Assembly (NCBI GenBank): GCA_900549105.1
Contig: URND01000045.1
Span: 1 to 20,989 of the forward strand
Direction of reading: 5' to 3'
Length of the DNA: 20,989 nucleotides
DNA from: an uncultured Eubacteriales bacterium
GTDB taxonomy: Bacteria > Bacillota > Clostridia > Lachnospirales > Lachnospiraceae
A program made the translations under genes and the position numbers. This document shows, piece by piece, positions 20,888-20,989 of the stretch (position 1 is its first letter; each line of letters begins with the position of its first letter). The notes below the pieces were generated by a model. That model was not told where the DNA came from, ran no database searches, and worked only from the letters and a program-made list of their open reading frames with translations.

Positions 20888-20896
20888 AGTATAGCA
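20888..20896 (-). promoter_or_regulatory. Candidate extended -10 promoter of the toxin mRNA
   Basis: On the minus strand TGC-TATACT gives an extended -10. No good -35 box is found at 16-18 bp. Initiation would be near 20881, and the mRNA about 180 nt. Its first bases could form a 6-bp stem (GTTGTC with GGCAAC, one G-U pair) just before the Shine-Dalgarno. A perfect TGACA-ACAC-TGTCA inverted repeat (20875-20888) spans the predicted start. Confidence 0.5.
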
Positions 20897-20912
20897 CAGT
20901 CGCAGCAAAAAG

Positions 20913-20989
20913 CCTGTCGATTCCTGTCGAACTCTTTTTCATTTATTTATTCCATAGAATATTGCTATCCATCTCTGCATATGATATAA
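20913..20989 (+). repeat. Direct repeat, copy 2, with a second antitoxin-type promoter (cut by window edge)
   Basis: Copy 2 of the block at 20582-20660, offset exactly 331 bp. It carries the same -35 TTGCTA (20962-20967), the 17-nt spacer and TATAA of the -10 box (20985-20989) at the very end of the window. A second antisense RNA gene probably starts just beyond. Confidence 0.9.

Noticed and set aside
20582..20989. The 331-bp repeat considered as a CRISPR array or insertion-sequence end
   Set aside because: The repeated block is about 77 bp with a promoter at its end, and the spacing is far too long for CRISPR. No transposase or terminal inverted repeats are visible, and the toxin-antitoxin explanation accounts for the parts.

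Overview
This window looks like the chromosome of a low-to-mid GC Gram-positive anaerobe of the Clostridia, most likely Lachnospiraceae. That assignment rests on four things: the gene order of the ribosomal super-operon, a KOW-domain protein between map and infA, an expanded ribosomal protein L17, and a clostridial 4-hydroxybutyryl-CoA dehydratase. It is recognition by eye, not a database result. Almost every gene reads on the minus strand, so transcription runs from the right end of the window to the left.

Layout, right to left. (1) At 20580-20989 there is a compact locus with the architecture of an Fst/par type I toxin-antitoxin system. It has a 32-residue hydrophobic toxin ORF (minus), a ~70-nt antisense RNA gene (plus) with a near-consensus promoter, a shared bidirectional terminator, and paired direct repeats covering the toxin start site. 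The antitoxin promoter block recurs 331 bp further on, exactly at the window edge, which suggests a tandem array. (2) At 17243-20564 a PAS/AAA+/Fis sigma-54 activator gene precedes a 4-hydroxybutyryl-CoA dehydratase gene (abfD). Between them lie a very good -24/-12 promoter and three inverted repeats that look like upstream activator sites. (3) From 17222 to 565 runs the S10-spc-alpha super-operon: rpsJ rplC rplD rplW rplB rpsS rplV rpsC rplP rpmC rpsQ rplN rplX rplE rpsN rpsH [314-bp structured insert] rplF rplR rpsE rpmD rplO secY adk map KOW infA rpmJ rpsM rpsK rpsD rpoA rplQ. It starts from a clear housekeeping promoter with a ~230-nt structured leader. A second strong promoter sits between infA and rpmJ, and a perfect hairpin terminator lies after rplQ. 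(4) At 471-1 is the start of ecfA1, the ATPase of an energy-coupling-factor vitamin transporter, cut off by the window edge.

The super-operon encodes ribosomal proteins plus the translocon subunit SecY, adenylate kinase, methionine aminopeptidase, IF-1 and the RNA polymerase alpha subunit, so translation, secretion and transcription capacity are made together. The abfD module is a self-contained, signal-responsive metabolic unit: the activator senses something through its PAS domain and switches on a dehydratase that makes crotonyl-CoA from 4-hydroxybutyryl-CoA, feeding butyrate formation. The parts most worth a second look are the par-like toxin-antitoxin locus, the insert inside the spc operon, and the abfD control region.
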